A stretch of 64,000 nt of DNA. Source: Spirochaetia bacterium (GTDB taxonomy: Bacteria > Spirochaetota > Leptospiria > Leptospirales > Leptonemataceae). Made by a program: the position numbers and the translations under genes. How positions within the stretch are numbered: position 1 is the first letter of the stretch; the number at the start of each line of letters is the position of its first letter. The stretch lies in contig VFLI01000042.1 of NCBI GenBank assembly GCA_009885105.1, forward strand, positions 1 through 64,000, given 5' to 3'. The notes under the pieces are model-generated. The model saw only the letters and a list, made by a program, of their open reading frames with translations. It was not told the origin of the DNA and searched no databases. Positions 1 to 8,554 of the stretch are shown one piece after another.

Positions 1-2
1 CT

Positions 3-368
3 CTCAGCGCTCTGGCCGGTGTGGTCGGGACATCATCATCAAGCGGCGGGGGCGGCGGCGGCGGAGGAGGTCCTTCTCTTTCTGCCAGATCGGAGAGAAC
101 CGGTGAGGGACGCGACAATGTCGATCTTCTGCTCGATGTCACACTTCATTTTACTGTGGAACTCGGCCGCACCAGAATGTACATTAAGGATGTGCTGAAT
201 CTGGGAGAAGGGTCGATTGTGGAGCTTGACAAGAATGTCGGAGATGAAGTCGATATCCTGGTGAATGACCGTCTGTTCGGCCGAGGGAAACTGGTCGTTC
301 TGGATGAATTTTTTGGTGTTCAGATAACTCATATTATGGACCCTCTGGACAGGTACAGAAATCTGTAA
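3..368 (+). CDS. fliN: Flagellar motor switch protein FliN (5' partial)
   Basis: The C-terminal ~85 residues are a SpoA/FliN domain (VDLLLDVTLHFTVELGRTRM, then GEGSIVELDKNVGDEVDILV and GRGKLVVLDEFFGVQIT), the C-ring protein that with FliM and FliG forms the flagellar switch at the cytoplasmic face of the motor. The frame stays open to the left window edge (...LSALAGVVGTSSSS), so the GTG at 21 is probably internal and the true start lies outside the window. A serine run and nine consecutive glycines, coded by a GGC/GGA-rich tract (about 40-70), separate the lost N-terminus from the SpoA domain. A lipoprotein gene and flaB follow on the same strand. The family call is secure; only the N-terminus is missing. 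Confidence 0.93.
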   Translation, partial: LSALAGVVGTSSSSGGGGGGGGGPSLSARSERTGEGRDNVDLLLDVTLHFTVELGRTRMYIKDVLNLGEGSIVELDKNVGDEVDILVNDRLFGRGKLVVLDEFFGVQITHIMDPLDRYRNL

Positions 369-393
369 ACCGACAGACCGCTCAATTGAACGT

Positions 394-669
394 ATGAAAT
401 CGACTCTGAGAACATTATTTTTTTCCGGCCTGATGATGCTGACCGCATGCCCTTCCAGCAACAGCAGTCGACAGCACTGTGAACAGGAAGAATATGACGA
501 TTTGCTGAGACAGTGCCGCCAGGCGATGACCCTTGTTCTGTTGCGGGCCACCTGCTCGGCCGCGCTTAACTGCCAGAATGAAGCCGTGCTTACCTGTGTG
601 CGCGCGGAGCTGCAGAGAAAATCCTGTCTCGAAAAATCCACCATCCCTTTCACCTGGATGAAACTATAG
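394..669 (+). CDS. Small Cys-rich putative lipoprotein
   Basis: 91 aa. The N-terminus MKSTLRTLFFSGLMMLTAC is a lipoprotein signal peptide with lipobox LTAC and lipidated Cys19. The mature part is helical and holds six further cysteines (HCEQEE, RQCRQ, ATCSA, LNCQN, LTCVR, KSCLE), an even number compatible with disulfides in the periplasm. No family recognised. It lies 25 nt after fliN and may be read from the same transcript, but nothing in it says flagellum. The start is set by the signal peptide. Confidence 0.7.
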   Translation: MKSTLRTLFFSGLMMLTACPSSNSSRQHCEQEEYDDLLRQCRQAMTLVLLRATCSAALNCQNEAVLTCVRAELQRKSCLEKSTIPFTWMKL

Positions 670-1010
670 GCTCGCGCGGGATACCTTCCTTCGTGCTGGC
701 GTAGGAACGCCCACGCACTCGAAAGGCACCCCGCGCTCGCGGAGCGTAAAGAGGATTTTCGCTGGCGCTAAAGTTCTTTCCTCAATATGCCGATACACTT
801 TTTCTTCCGATGATCTTTTTTAACTTTAGCGTTGCGAGGTTTTTTCTTGGAGCATTGAAGAAAATATTTCGGAATAAATCGCGCAAAGAAACAGTAAAAA
901 AATTTCCCTTGCTCTAATTTCAAAGTTCTATTTCCCCGAAGTATCAAATAACCGGACAAACAGGGGCAAGGATGCCCGGCCGGTGAAACAGGTTTCACGG
1001 AGGAAACTAA
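670..1010 (+). other. 341-nt intergenic leader of flaB
   Basis: No gene found. The first part (about 690-746) holds GC-rich hairpin-forming sequence, for example CGCTC-GCG-GAGCG at 734-746, without a T tract. The middle holds the sigma-28-like promoter and an exact 10-bp inverted repeat (766-775 and 822-831). The last 200 nt would be a long untranslated leader for flaB, ending in the GGAGG ribosome-binding site at 999-1003. Confidence 0.6.
769..796 (+). promoter_or_regulatory. Sigma-28 (FliA) type promoter of flaB
   Basis: TAAAGTTC at 769-776 and GCCGATAC at 789-796, separated by 12 nt, match the flagellar sigma-28 consensus TAAAGTTT-N11-GCCGATAA at 14 of 16 positions with a spacer one base longer. 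It points at flaB, with a predicted start near 803 and a leader of about 208 nt. Sigma-28 control of late flagellar genes is well established. The transcription start is inferred, not shown. Confidence 0.75.
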
Positions 1011-1856
1011 ATGATTATTAACCATAACATGTCTGCGATCAATTCGCACCGTACTTTGAAGTTCCAGCATTGGACTGTGGACGCAAATATGGAGAAATTG
1101 TCGTCCGGCATGAGAATCAATAAAGCAGGCGATGATGCATCCGGTTTGGCCGTGTCTGAAAAGATGCGCACACAGATCGGAGGCCTTCGACAGGCGGAAC
1201 GGAATACGGAAGACGGAATGTCGCTGATTCAAACGACCGAGGGTTACCTCGGCGAAGTTGCCGACATTTTACAAAGAATTCGTGTTCTTGCGGTTCAGTC
1301 GTCCAACGGTATTTATACCGCAAACGACCGGCAGATGATTCAGGTGGAAGTTTCACAACTCGTCGACGAAGTGGATCGTATCGCTTCGCAGGCAGAGTTT
1401 AACAAAATGAATCTTCTGCAGGGTGATTTTGCGCGGGGATCCCGCGTTTCTTCAATGTGGTTCCATATGGGCCCGAACCAGCACCAGCGCGAACGGGTTT
1501 TTATTGCCACCATGACATCGAAATCGCTCAATCTGAAGCATACTGACGGAACTCTGCTCACGCTATCTACCGCGGAGTTTGCGAATGAGGCTATAGGCGT
1601 ACTGGACGATGCGTTGCACAGAATCAACAAGCAGCGCGCGAACATGGGCGCTTATTTCAATCGTCTGGAGCATGCTGCAAAAGGACTGATGGTTGCTTAT
1701 GAAAATACGCAGGCATCTGAGTCCAGGATCAGAGACACGGATATGGCCGAAGAGTCGGCGGCGTTCACGAAGAACCAGATTCTGGTTCAGTCGGGAACTG
1801 CCATGCTGGCACAGGCAAATCTTCGTCCTCAGTCGGTCCTTCAGCTTCTCCGATAA
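1011..1856 (+). CDS. flaB: Periplasmic flagellar core flagellin FlaB
   Basis: 281 aa. It opens with the spirochaetal FlaB signature [18 protein letters not shown] followed by [20 protein letters not shown] and ends with the conserved C-terminal D0/D1 helix ([17 protein letters not shown]...[14 protein letters not shown]). Only the conserved N- and C-terminal D0/D1 parts are present; the variable surface domains of exposed flagellins are missing, as usual for FlaB, which forms the core of filaments that turn inside the periplasm. There is no Sec signal because export is by the flagellar type III apparatus. A GGAGG site lies 7 nt upstream of the ATG. A sigma-28-like promoter precedes the gene and a strong terminator follows. 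Confidence 0.96.
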   Translation: MIINHNMSAINSHRTLKFQHWTVDANMEKLSSGMRINKAGDDASGLAVSEKMRTQIGGLRQAERNTEDGMSLIQTTEGYLGEVADILQRIRVLAVQSSNGIYTANDRQMIQVEVSQLVDEVDRIASQAEFNKMNLLQGDFARGSRVSSMWFHMGPNQHQRERVFIATMTSKSLNLKHTDGTLLTLSTAEFANEAIGVLDDALHRINKQRANMGAYFNRLEHAAKGLMVAYENTQASESRIRDTDMAEESAAFTKNQILVQSGTAMLAQANLRPQSVLQLLR

Positions 1857-1918
1857 GGCGAGCCAGCAGAGGGCTGACCTCTGAAGTCTCCTGATTCGGA
1901 CTACTCGAATTGAGGCGG

Positions 1919-1958
1919 CGCCCGGCACCATAAAAGCGGTGTCGGGCGTTTTGTTTTT
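1919..1958 (+). terminator. Rho-independent terminator of flaB
   Basis: An 11-bp stem (CGCCCGGCACC at 1919-1929 with GGTGTCGGGCG at 1938-1948, one G-T pair) with an 8-nt loop is followed by TTTTGTTTTT. It lies 63 nt after the flaB stop. This is the strongest intrinsic terminator in the window. Confidence 0.9.
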
Positions 1959-1978
1959 AAAAAAGATCGCTGCGTCTC

Positions 1979-2105
1979 TTCCATCTCGTCATCCCCGACT
2001 CTCCCCTGAAAAAAAAGAGTGTAAGAAAAAGGGGATGCGGGGATAAATGAGATCGGGGGGATATTGAAAAAAGGATATCTCTGTATCTCATCTATCCCCT
2101 TTTCT
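1979..2105. repeat. Intergenic inverted repeat, GGGGAT/GATGAGAT family, copy 1
   Basis: Three arms share the words GGGGAT and GAT(G)AGAT: 1979-2007 and 2079-2105 read as the complement, and 2026-2060 reads forward (AAAAAGGGGATGCGGGGATA followed by AATGAGATC). Forward and reverse arms can pair. A second copy of the same architecture is at 43682-43873. Position is between flaB and the exonuclease gene. Confidence 0.6.
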
Positions 2106-2136
2106 GACACAAAAAAATAAAGGCAGCAAATTGCAT

Positions 2137-3072
2137 ATGGTGAAGAAAATCAGTTCCAAAAAGGAAAAAAAGAAACCTGCACCGGCAAAAAAACTGACTG
2201 AACCCAAACAGGCTCGACCGGCGCCGGCCGTCATACCCGTGCCGGACCTGGTGAGAAAACCGCAGAATAAAACAGGAGTGATAAAAATTATTTCCTGGAA
2301 TGTGAACGGAATACGCGCCGTATCAAAAAAAGGTTTCTACGACTGGCTGTACCGTGAGTTCCCGGATATTCTCTGTCTTCAGGAAACCAAAGCCATGCCG
2401 GATCAGATTGAGAAAGATCCGGGCGCTTCTGTGATCATGAAGCATCCTGATTATCACTCCTGCTGGGCCAGCGCGGAAAAAAAAGGGTACAGCGGTGTCG
2501 GCACAATATCTTCGATTCCGCCGTTACGAGAACAGATTGGATTTGAGAAAGACGATACGGAAAGAAAATTCAACTCCGAGGGCCGCCTGATTGCAACGGA
2601 GTATCCCGGATTCGAAGTGTGGAATGTGTACTATCCAAACGGAGGCAGGGGGGATCACAGGGTTCAGTACAAACTTGCCTTTTACGAGCATTGTTTGAAT
2701 ATCTGGGAAGACCGGCGAAAAAAAGGAAAGAAACTGATCCTCTGCGGTGATTTCAATACGGCTCATCACGAAATTGATCTTGCCCGTCCCAAAGAAAATA
2801 CCAAAGTATCCGGATTCCTGCCGGTAGAGAGGGCCTTCCTGGATAAAATCACATCGATGGGTTACGTGGATGTTTTTCGAAAATTCAATCAGGACCCGGG
2901 CTGGTACACTTACTGGGATCAGATAACGCGCGCTCGAGAGAGAAATGTGGGATGGAGAATCGATTATTTCATAGTGACGGAGGAAACCATGCCGCTGGTG
3001 AAAAATGCTTCTATTCAGATGGACGTTCCCGGAAGCGATCACTGCCCGGTCGTTCTTGAGATTGAAATATGA
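2137..3072 (+). CDS. xth: Exodeoxyribonuclease III / AP endonuclease (Xth family)
   Basis: About 311 aa. Catalytic exonuclease-endonuclease-phosphatase domain from roughly residue 47: IISWNVNGIRA (metal-binding Asn), PDILCLQETK (metal-binding Glu), YYPNGG, CGDFNTAHHEIDL (Asp-Asn pair), RIDYF and the terminal SDHCPVV with the catalytic His. It cleaves DNA at abasic sites and degrades duplex 3' ends during base-excision repair. Unusual is a Lys/Pro/Ala-rich disordered extension before the domain (MVKKISSKKEKKKPAPAKK...), like those on AspRS and MetRS here. An in-frame TTG at 2131 is an alternative start. Confidence 0.95.
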   Translation: MVKKISSKKEKKKPAPAKKLTEPKQARPAPAVIPVPDLVRKPQNKTGVIKIISWNVNGIRAVSKKGFYDWLYREFPDILCLQETKAMPDQIEKDPGASVIMKHPDYHSCWASAEKKGYSGVGTISSIPPLREQIGFEKDDTERKFNSEGRLIATEYPGFEVWNVYYPNGGRGDHRVQYKLAFYEHCLNIWEDRRKKGKKLILCGDFNTAHHEIDLARPKENTKVSGFLPVERAFLDKITSMGYVDVFRKFNQDPGWYTYWDQITRARERNVGWRIDYFIVTEETMPLVKNASIQMDVPGSDHCPVVLEIEI

Positions 3073-3145
3073 GTTTTTCGGCCGCCATTATTACTTTACG
3101 GTTAGCCCCACTCTGAAAAATAAGAATATAACAGGCGAGGTCAGA

Positions 3146-6043
3146 CTGAGAAAAAAGACTTTACACATTGTCTTTATTGGTATAGGTTTACTGAGCTTTT
3201 TTCCCGCTGCTGTCAGCGCCCAGGAGACCGATCAGGAGGCCATGACCAGGCGTCTGGAAAGACTGCGCAGAAATCCGCTTGTCCGTCAGATACTGGAGGG
3301 TTCCAGACTAACACTGACAGTGACACAGCAGCGGCTTCTCTTACGGGCTGTGGACTCCATGAATGATGCGGAGGTCGAGCAGACTCTGAAAGATGCCGGG
3401 TATTCCGCAGACGGATCCATTTATGAAAAGAGAGAACGGCTGAGGATTGCGCTCGGTCTAACGACGCCTCCTGAACTTCCGGAAGAAAGGGCCAGGTCCA
3501 GGATTTCGCTCGAGAATGCGGCGGAAGGAGAATATTTCCAGGGTCAGGATGATAAGCGCGGACTTCTGCGTCTCAGCGGACGAATACGAGTTCGTCTGCC
3601 CGGAGGAGTTTTCGAAGCGGACACAGTTCTGATCGACACGGAGCGGAAGGAAATGTACGCGGAAGGCAGTATTGTGTATCGCGGCGAAGGCAATGCGGAG
3701 ATCAAGGGCGAGCGCGTGGTATTTGATCAGCGGCTTGGTGTCGGCATTATTTACAATGTGAGCGGTTACAGAGATCCAGTTTATTTTTTCGGAGCGAGCA
3801 TGACACAGCTTTCCGAGCAGAAGTTCGCCGTAAGCCGGGCCTATTTCACAGGCTGCGCGGCACAGAGACCTCATTACAATTTTTCTGCGAGAAAATTGTG
3901 GATTTATGAAAACAATAAAATTGTCGCTGTTGGAGTTCTCTACTATGTGGGAGGTGTTCCCCTCATACCGCTTCCGTTTCTCTATGCTTCTGAGTGGGGG
4001 ACGGGTATCATCGCGCAGGCCGGCTGGGGACGCATCCAGGGATACTATCTTCAGACCACATACCAGTTCAGCGTGCCCTCCTCCTATCAGTCGGCCTGGC
4101 AGCCTCTGGCATATCGTTTTAAAGCGGATGCGTACGAACATACCGGCAAATCGAGCGGGGCCGAATTTTACAAGTTTTCGCCGAATCTCAATTATGTGGT
4201 GCAGCTGGGGGCGTCCGAATACAAGCGTTATGAAATAGTTTCGGATTTTCGTGAGAAAAACGGCATACGGGTCACGGATCAGGTGCATCAGGCGTACAAC
4301 GATCGTTTTTCCGGCGCGACGGTATACGGCGGGATAGGTCAGGAATTTTATAAATGGTATAAAATATATACAATATTTAATTTTAGATCGCAGGATTATG
4401 CGACAAATTCATCGCGCAATCTGCATCTGAGGTATGAAGATTACTCGCACAGACTTTACGATTTTGAATTTGGCGGACGATACCAGCCTGTCTCCACCAT
4501 TCCGGCTCTGTACCTGCACCATGAGGCCGGCCGGGGCCTGATTCACAACGACACAAACTGGAATCTCGTCCTGAATGAAACGCACAATGATTTGAATCTG
4601 CGTATCGAGGCGACGCGAAACAGAGTCTGGCTGGAAAAAACGGCCTTTCAGGATTCGCGGTATATCCCGGTTGTTGATATAGTTCCGTCCGTCGACATAA
4701 CCAAGAAAATGTTTCTGGGGCGGATCCCATTTTTCAATATGCCTGTGTACTGGGACAATCTCATTCATACCGACCAGCGGAAAGACTATTCCGGCGGAGA
4801 ACGATTTCGCACTCTCAACTTCAATCAGTTCACTTCGTCCGTCCGCTCATCCATATCTTTTTATCCATACATTACGATCGATCCCATGGTGGGCTACGGG
4901 GCGCAAAAATCAGTGCCGCTGAGCGAGCTGTCGACTCTCAGCAGCAGCGAGAAAAATGCCCTGGAAACGCAGGCAAGGAAAAACAGCTACCAATTCTGGA
5001 ATTCGCAGAATACGCTGACGTTCGGACCTGATTTTATTTTTCTACGGGCCACATACAGACGCAAGGATTCCTTCAAAGAAGAGCAGAAAGACACGGCGCT
5101 GATCAATATTAAAGGATTTACAAATAACCAGAAAGTGAATGAGACAGAAGTCGCTCTGGAAACTTTTCCCGCGCATTCGCTGCATTTCAGCGTGCAGACA
5201 ATTTATGATCAGAGAAATTTTGAATTTGAAGTCAAGAACCGCGACAGGTGGTACTATCCTGTTTTTCGCGCTGATATTTATATGAATTTTTTAAATCTTT
5301 TCGGCCGGGAGAGGGAAAATCTTCTGAGCCGTCAGAAAGTTCATTTTATAGGGCTGCGATTGACGGACGATTATATCTATGATCCTTACAAAACGGAAAT
5401 TGACGCCACAGGATACCCGGGAAAAGTTCGGACAACAACCTCGGCGAATGTTTTTGGAGCGAATTTTGTTATCGGGGGCTTTGATCTCTGGCTGCTCCGC
5501 AGACTCAGGTTTCTGGAACTGGGTTATTACTGGTATCATGTTTACGGGAATCAGAGACTGGATCACATGCGCTATCTTGCAAGAGCTGACATTCAGATTT
5601 ATCGATGGATATTCTTTGAAATGGAACTGGAATCGCGGGCAACAGCGGTGGAAAGATACGCCACAGATTCAAAAAATTCTCTCGGTTATCCAAATCATGT
5701 TAATTTCTCGGAAGATGTTATCAACGGAACGGGTTTGAACGGGCAGGCAAAAAAACAGGATTCAATTTTCAATGTCGCCTACTTCGAGGCGGCCGTGATA
5801 CTGGATCTTCATGACTGGGAAATACGTCTGGGATACTCAATCGAACAGAGAAGCATCCTGGCCGGAGTGACGTCGCTCGACACTGCAAATTTTTATGATA
5901 ATAAAGTTTTTTTCAGCATGACCCTGTTGAGATTTGACGTTGGTTCCATATCCGACAGGCCAAGCCGGTTTCTAATTCAGCGCCGGCGCGTGCGTCCAAG
6001 CGATGTGGGACGGACATCACTGAGTTCGACGAGGTTGTACTGA
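3146..6043 (+). CDS. lptD: LPS-assembly outer-membrane protein LptD (OstA/Imp)
   Basis: About 965 aa. A Sec signal (RKKTLHIVFIGIGLLSFFP, then AAVSA/QE) is followed by an OstA/LptA-like beta-jellyroll (GRIRVRLPGGVFEADTVLID...YAEGSIVYRGEGNAEIKGE) and a long LptD barrel rich in aromatic beta strands. LptD with LptE inserts LPS in the outer leaflet. The start is unclear: the frame is open back into the upstream gene, but no ATG, GTG or TTG fits the signal peptide. CTG at 3146 has GAGG 5 nt upstream and gives an ideal signal peptide; TTG at 3056 or 3062 would add a 28-30 residue lead. The next gene starts at the stop codon (TGATG), so the two are coupled. Confidence 0.88.
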   Translation: MRKKTLHIVFIGIGLLSFFPAAVSAQETDQEAMTRRLERLRRNPLVRQILEGSRLTLTVTQQRLLLRAVDSMNDAEVEQTLKDAGYSADGSIYEKRERLRIALGLTTPPELPEERARSRISLENAAEGEYFQGQDDKRGLLRLSGRIRVRLPGGVFEADTVLIDTERKEMYAEGSIVYRGEGNAEIKGERVVFDQRLGVGIIYNVSGYRDPVYFFGASMTQLSEQKFAVSRAYFTGCAAQRPHYNFSARKLWIYENNKIVAVGVLYYVGGVPLIPLPFLYASEWGTGIIAQAGWGRIQGYYLQTTYQFSVPSSYQSAWQPLAYRFKADAYEHTGKSSGAEFYKFSPNLNYVVQLGASEYKRYEIVSDFREKNGIRVTDQVHQAYNDRFSGATVYGGIGQEFYKWYKIYTIFNFRSQDYATNSSRNLHLRYEDYSHRLYDFEFGGRYQPVSTIPALYLHHEAGRGLIHNDTNWNLVLNETHNDLNLRIEATRNRVWLEKTAFQDSRYIPVVDIVPSVDITKKMFLGRIPFFNMPVYWDNLIHTDQRKDYSGGERFRTLNFNQFTSSVRSSISFYPYITIDPMVGYGAQKSVPLSELSTLSSSEKNALETQARKNSYQFWNSQNTLTFGPDFIFLRATYRRKDSFKEEQKDTALINIKGFTNNQKVNETEVALETFPAHSLHFSVQTIYDQRNFEFEVKNRDRWYYPVFRADIYMNFLNLFGRERENLLSRQKVHFIGLRLTDDYIYDPYKTEIDATGYPGKVRTTTSANVFGANFVIGGFDLWLLRRLRFLELGYYWYHVYGNQRLDHMRYLARADIQIYRWIFFEMELESRATAVERYATDSKNSLGYPNHVNFSEDVINGTGLNGQAKKQDSIFNVAYFEAAVILDLHDWEIRLGYSIEQRSILAGVTSLDTANFYDNKVFFSMTLLRFDVGSISDRPSRFLIQRRRVRPSDVGRTSLSSTRLY

Positions 6044-7497
6044 TGCTGAGAGAGAGAAGCCAGTCTTTTAAGATCGCTTTCATAGCGCTGGACCTTCTGC
6101 TGGGGGCCATAGCATTCGGTCTGGCCATGGCGCTTCATTTTGCGGTTATTTCCCCGGAGAAGATATTTCAGGTCAGACCGGATATAGAAGGGATTTTTTC
6201 GCCGGGAAGGTTGTTCACTGACAACAGCCTTTTTATCCTGATCGGCACCTATTCGTATCTTGGAATTCTGATCTGCGTTTCTCAGGTGGTTGTTTTTATC
6301 GCCACGGACCTGTATCATCCGCGCCGTGGCGGGGATCCTATGCGCGAATTTGCCGCGATTGTGCGCGGCGTTGCCATGAATCTGCTGGTTGTTCTCGCCG
6401 TCACATCGCTGTATCGCGGCACGACATTCTCGCGTAATGTGATTCTTTACAATACAATGTTCTCGATTGCCGCATTTTCCCTGGGTCATATGCTTTTTCG
6501 AAAATCGCTGGAGAGACTGCGGGCGAAAGGCTACAATACCAGAAATGTTCTGATCCTGGGAACGGGAAGGAGCGCTCTGCGCTTCATCGATACTCTTACC
6601 CGGCATCGAATCTATGGATACCGTATCGTCGGTCTGCTCGGCCCCAAAGCGAAAGCCAATCCTTCAATTCGCCGGCAGATCGCAGGCTCATTCCGGGATC
6701 TGAAGAAAGCCGCCCGGCAGCTCGAGCCGGATCTCGTGGTCTACGCGATGCCTGCAGATCAGGAAAGACTGCAGACAGTTGTGGATTTCTGCGATTCAGA
6801 GGGAATCGACTGCCGGATTATTCCGGAGATGGTGGATCTGATAACGGCGCATGCCCGAATCGAAGATATGGACGGGATGCCGATTCTGACGATCAGGGAT
6901 GCGCCTTTAAAGAACGGTTACAATCGGATCGTCAAGAGATTGTTTGATATTTGTTTTTCTCTTCTTGTGCTGGCGGCGTTTTCACCGCTGCTTTTGATAA
7001 TCGCATTTCTGATAAAATGGACTTCCAGGGGGCCGGCTCTTTTCAAGCAGGAGCGTATCGGTCTCGACAGGAAAGTATTCAATGTGTATAAGTTTCGCAC
7101 GATGGTGGTGCAGGATAAAAATTCGTCCGACACGATTTGGGGTAAAAAGAGCGATTCGCGCGTCACAAGAATCGGCGCTTTCCTGCGAAAAACATCGCTG
7201 GATGAAATGCCGCAGTTCATCAATGTGCTCAAAGGAGATATGTCCGTTGTCGGCCCCAGACCGGAGCGGCCGCATTTTGTGCAGGAATTCAAATCGAAAT
7301 ACACTCATTATATGAGACGGCATGCTGTGAAGTCAGGGATCACCGGCTGGGCGCAGGTTCTCGGCTGGCGGGGCGATACATCGATTCAGAAAAGAATCGA
7401 AGCTGATATATACTATATTGAAAACTGGTCCTTCTGGTTTGATCTCGTAATTACCATACGCACAATTCCATCGATGATCAAAAATCCCGGAGAATGA
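6043..7497 (+). CDS. Polyprenyl-phosphate sugar-1-phosphate transferase (WbaP/WcaJ type)
   Basis: 484 aa. Four N-terminal membrane helices and a CoA-binding-like Rossmann region (NVLILGTGRSALRFIDTL) precede a C-terminal bacterial sugar transferase domain that starts with a re-entrant helix (KRLFDICFSLLVLAAFSPLL) and carries PALFKQERIGL, VYKFRTM, LRKTSLDEMPQF, GDMSVVGPRPERP and SGITGWAQV. Members transfer a sugar phosphate to undecaprenyl phosphate, the first step of O-antigen or exopolysaccharide assembly. Which sugar is used cannot be read. It overlaps the lptD stop, which fits a shared envelope role. The last 20 nt overlap the end of a convergent minus-strand gene. Confidence 0.93.
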   Translation: MLRERSQSFKIAFIALDLLLGAIAFGLAMALHFAVISPEKIFQVRPDIEGIFSPGRLFTDNSLFILIGTYSYLGILICVSQVVVFIATDLYHPRRGGDPMREFAAIVRGVAMNLLVVLAVTSLYRGTTFSRNVILYNTMFSIAAFSLGHMLFRKSLERLRAKGYNTRNVLILGTGRSALRFIDTLTRHRIYGYRIVGLLGPKAKANPSIRRQIAGSFRDLKKAARQLEPDLVVYAMPADQERLQTVVDFCDSEGIDCRIIPEMVDLITAHARIEDMDGMPILTIRDAPLKNGYNRIVKRLFDICFSLLVLAAFSPLLLIIAFLIKWTSRGPALFKQERIGLDRKVFNVYKFRTMVVQDKNSSDTIWGKKSDSRVTRIGAFLRKTSLDEMPQFINVLKGDMSVVGPRPERPHFVQEFKSKYTHYMRRHAVKSGITGWAQVLGWRGDTSIQKRIEADIYYIENWSFWFDLVITIRTIPSMIKNPGE

Positions 7498-8053
7498 CCC
7501 CGGCATTGAATCGCATGCCTTCGCGGGGTCTGTCGCCGGAAATCAGAAAATTCCTGTCGAGAATATTTCCAGAGGTCTCCGGCTTGATTTCAAAGACGGG
7601 GATGTTTTTCTCTTCCGAATCATCAATGAGCGATTTTGTATACAATAGACTGTATACGGTCAGAATCAGTTCTGTCGTAAGGGAGAGTCCAAAAAAGAAA
7701 CTTCTTCTGTCTGCGATTCTCTGAAATTCCTCGGCATTGTAATAGCCTCTTCCGTAGGGATTGTCGTAACGGTATCCGGGACCAAAATACACTTCCGCTG
7801 CTCTTGCCGCTCTTGCAGCGGATCTGTATTCCTGCTGTTCTGTCCAGAAATGAAGCGCCAGATAAACAGTTCCCGCCCTGGAAACGGCAAAGAGCGATCC
7901 GGCCAGATAGGACTTATTGTAGAAACTCCCAAATCCCGGGACCGCGGCATCCAGAAAAAAGAGGCCTGCATGCGAAGTCTGTGTTTCGGAATGCAGTGAA
8001 TTTATCGCACCTGAGGCCAGCAGAACGAAAAGGACGGCACTAAATATTTTCAT
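7478..8053 (-). CDS. Exported or membrane protein of unknown function
   Basis: About 191 aa. Signal peptide MKIFSAVLFVLLASGAINS, then a hydrophobic stretch with VPGFGSFYNKSYLAGSLFAVSRAG, an Ala/Arg-rich turn, a Tyr/Gly-rich segment (YFGPGYRYDNPYGRGYY) and another hydrophobic helix (FFFGLSLTTELILTVYSLLY). The pattern of a glycine-rich loop between helices resembles small DUF5683-like envelope proteins, but no family is assigned. The start at 8053 has AGGTGA 2 nt upstream; GTG at 8068 is an alternative that would overlap the upstream lipoprotein stop. It is probably co-transcribed with that gene. Confidence 0.65.
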   Translation of the reverse strand: MKIFSAVLFVLLASGAINSLHSETQTSHAGLFFLDAAVPGFGSFYNKSYLAGSLFAVSRAGTVYLALHFWTEQQEYRSAARAARAAEVYFGPGYRYDNPYGRGYYNAEEFQRIADRRSFFFGLSLTTELILTVYSLLYTKSLIDDSEEKNIPVFEIKPETSGNILDRNFLISGDRPREGMRFNAGVILRDF

Positions 8054-8064
8054 GCTCACCTGCA

Positions 8065-8514
8065 TCACAGACTCAGGCGCACTGCGGATGACGGCAGCGA
8101 CTCCGCAGAAAGATCGTATCCGGTGACAACAAAGTAGACTGACCCGGAAAAGGGCGATGAGGACAAACTGTAGAAAGGGACCGGTGAATCGTACTGGGGA
8201 AGAGTGCTGGAAATGACCATACTCAGACGGTCCTGGTTGCGGTAGTATTCAGTCGGCGGACCGTAAGTGTAAATGTAAATACGATAGTACTGAACAGGAA
8301 TATTAAATCCCGGATCCATGGAAGGATTCCATTGAAGATTGATAGTCTGGAATACCGGCTGATAGGACGCCTGCAAGTTGACCGGCTGTGTGGGTCTGTC
8401 GCGGTAGCCTTTGCGAAGAAGAGGAAACAGAATAAAGTAGTAGGGCGGAATTGTATCCGGCTTCTGACAGGACACAAATAGTAAGAGCGCCAGTATTCCT
8501 GATAAAATCCGCAT
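8065..8514 (-). CDS. Putative lipoprotein with fibronectin type III-like fold
   Basis: About 149 aa. MRILSGILALLLFVSC is a lipoprotein signal (lipobox FVSC, Cys16). The mature part reads like one Fn3-like beta-sandwich: PTQPVNLQASYQPVFQTINL, QWNPSMDP, then a Tyr-rich strand (YYRIYIYTYGPP) and a closing YFVVTGYDLSAESLPSSAVR, which fits the F-G strands of Fn3. The start was chosen by the signal peptide; in-frame upstream sequence to 8568 would put 18 residues before it. It lies in a minus-strand run of small envelope genes. Confidence 0.65.
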   Translation of the reverse strand: MRILSGILALLLFVSCQKPDTIPPYYFILFPLLRKGYRDRPTQPVNLQASYQPVFQTINLQWNPSMDPGFNIPVQYYRIYIYTYGPPTEYYRNQDRLSMVISSTLPQYDSPVPFYSLSSSPFSGSVYFVVTGYDLSAESLPSSAVRLSL

Positions 8515-8554
8515 AATACTATCCGTCCGGATCGACCCGCTAATTTCAAGAATT

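Noticed and set aside
39-653. 204-aa open frame on the minus strand over fliN and the lipoprotein
   Set aside because: Opposite to a clear SpoA domain and a lipoprotein; low-complexity Ala/Arg sequence, no start signal.
7478-7497. Frameshift between the sugar transferase and the following gene
   Set aside because: The 20-nt convergent overlap is natural; both frames end properly.
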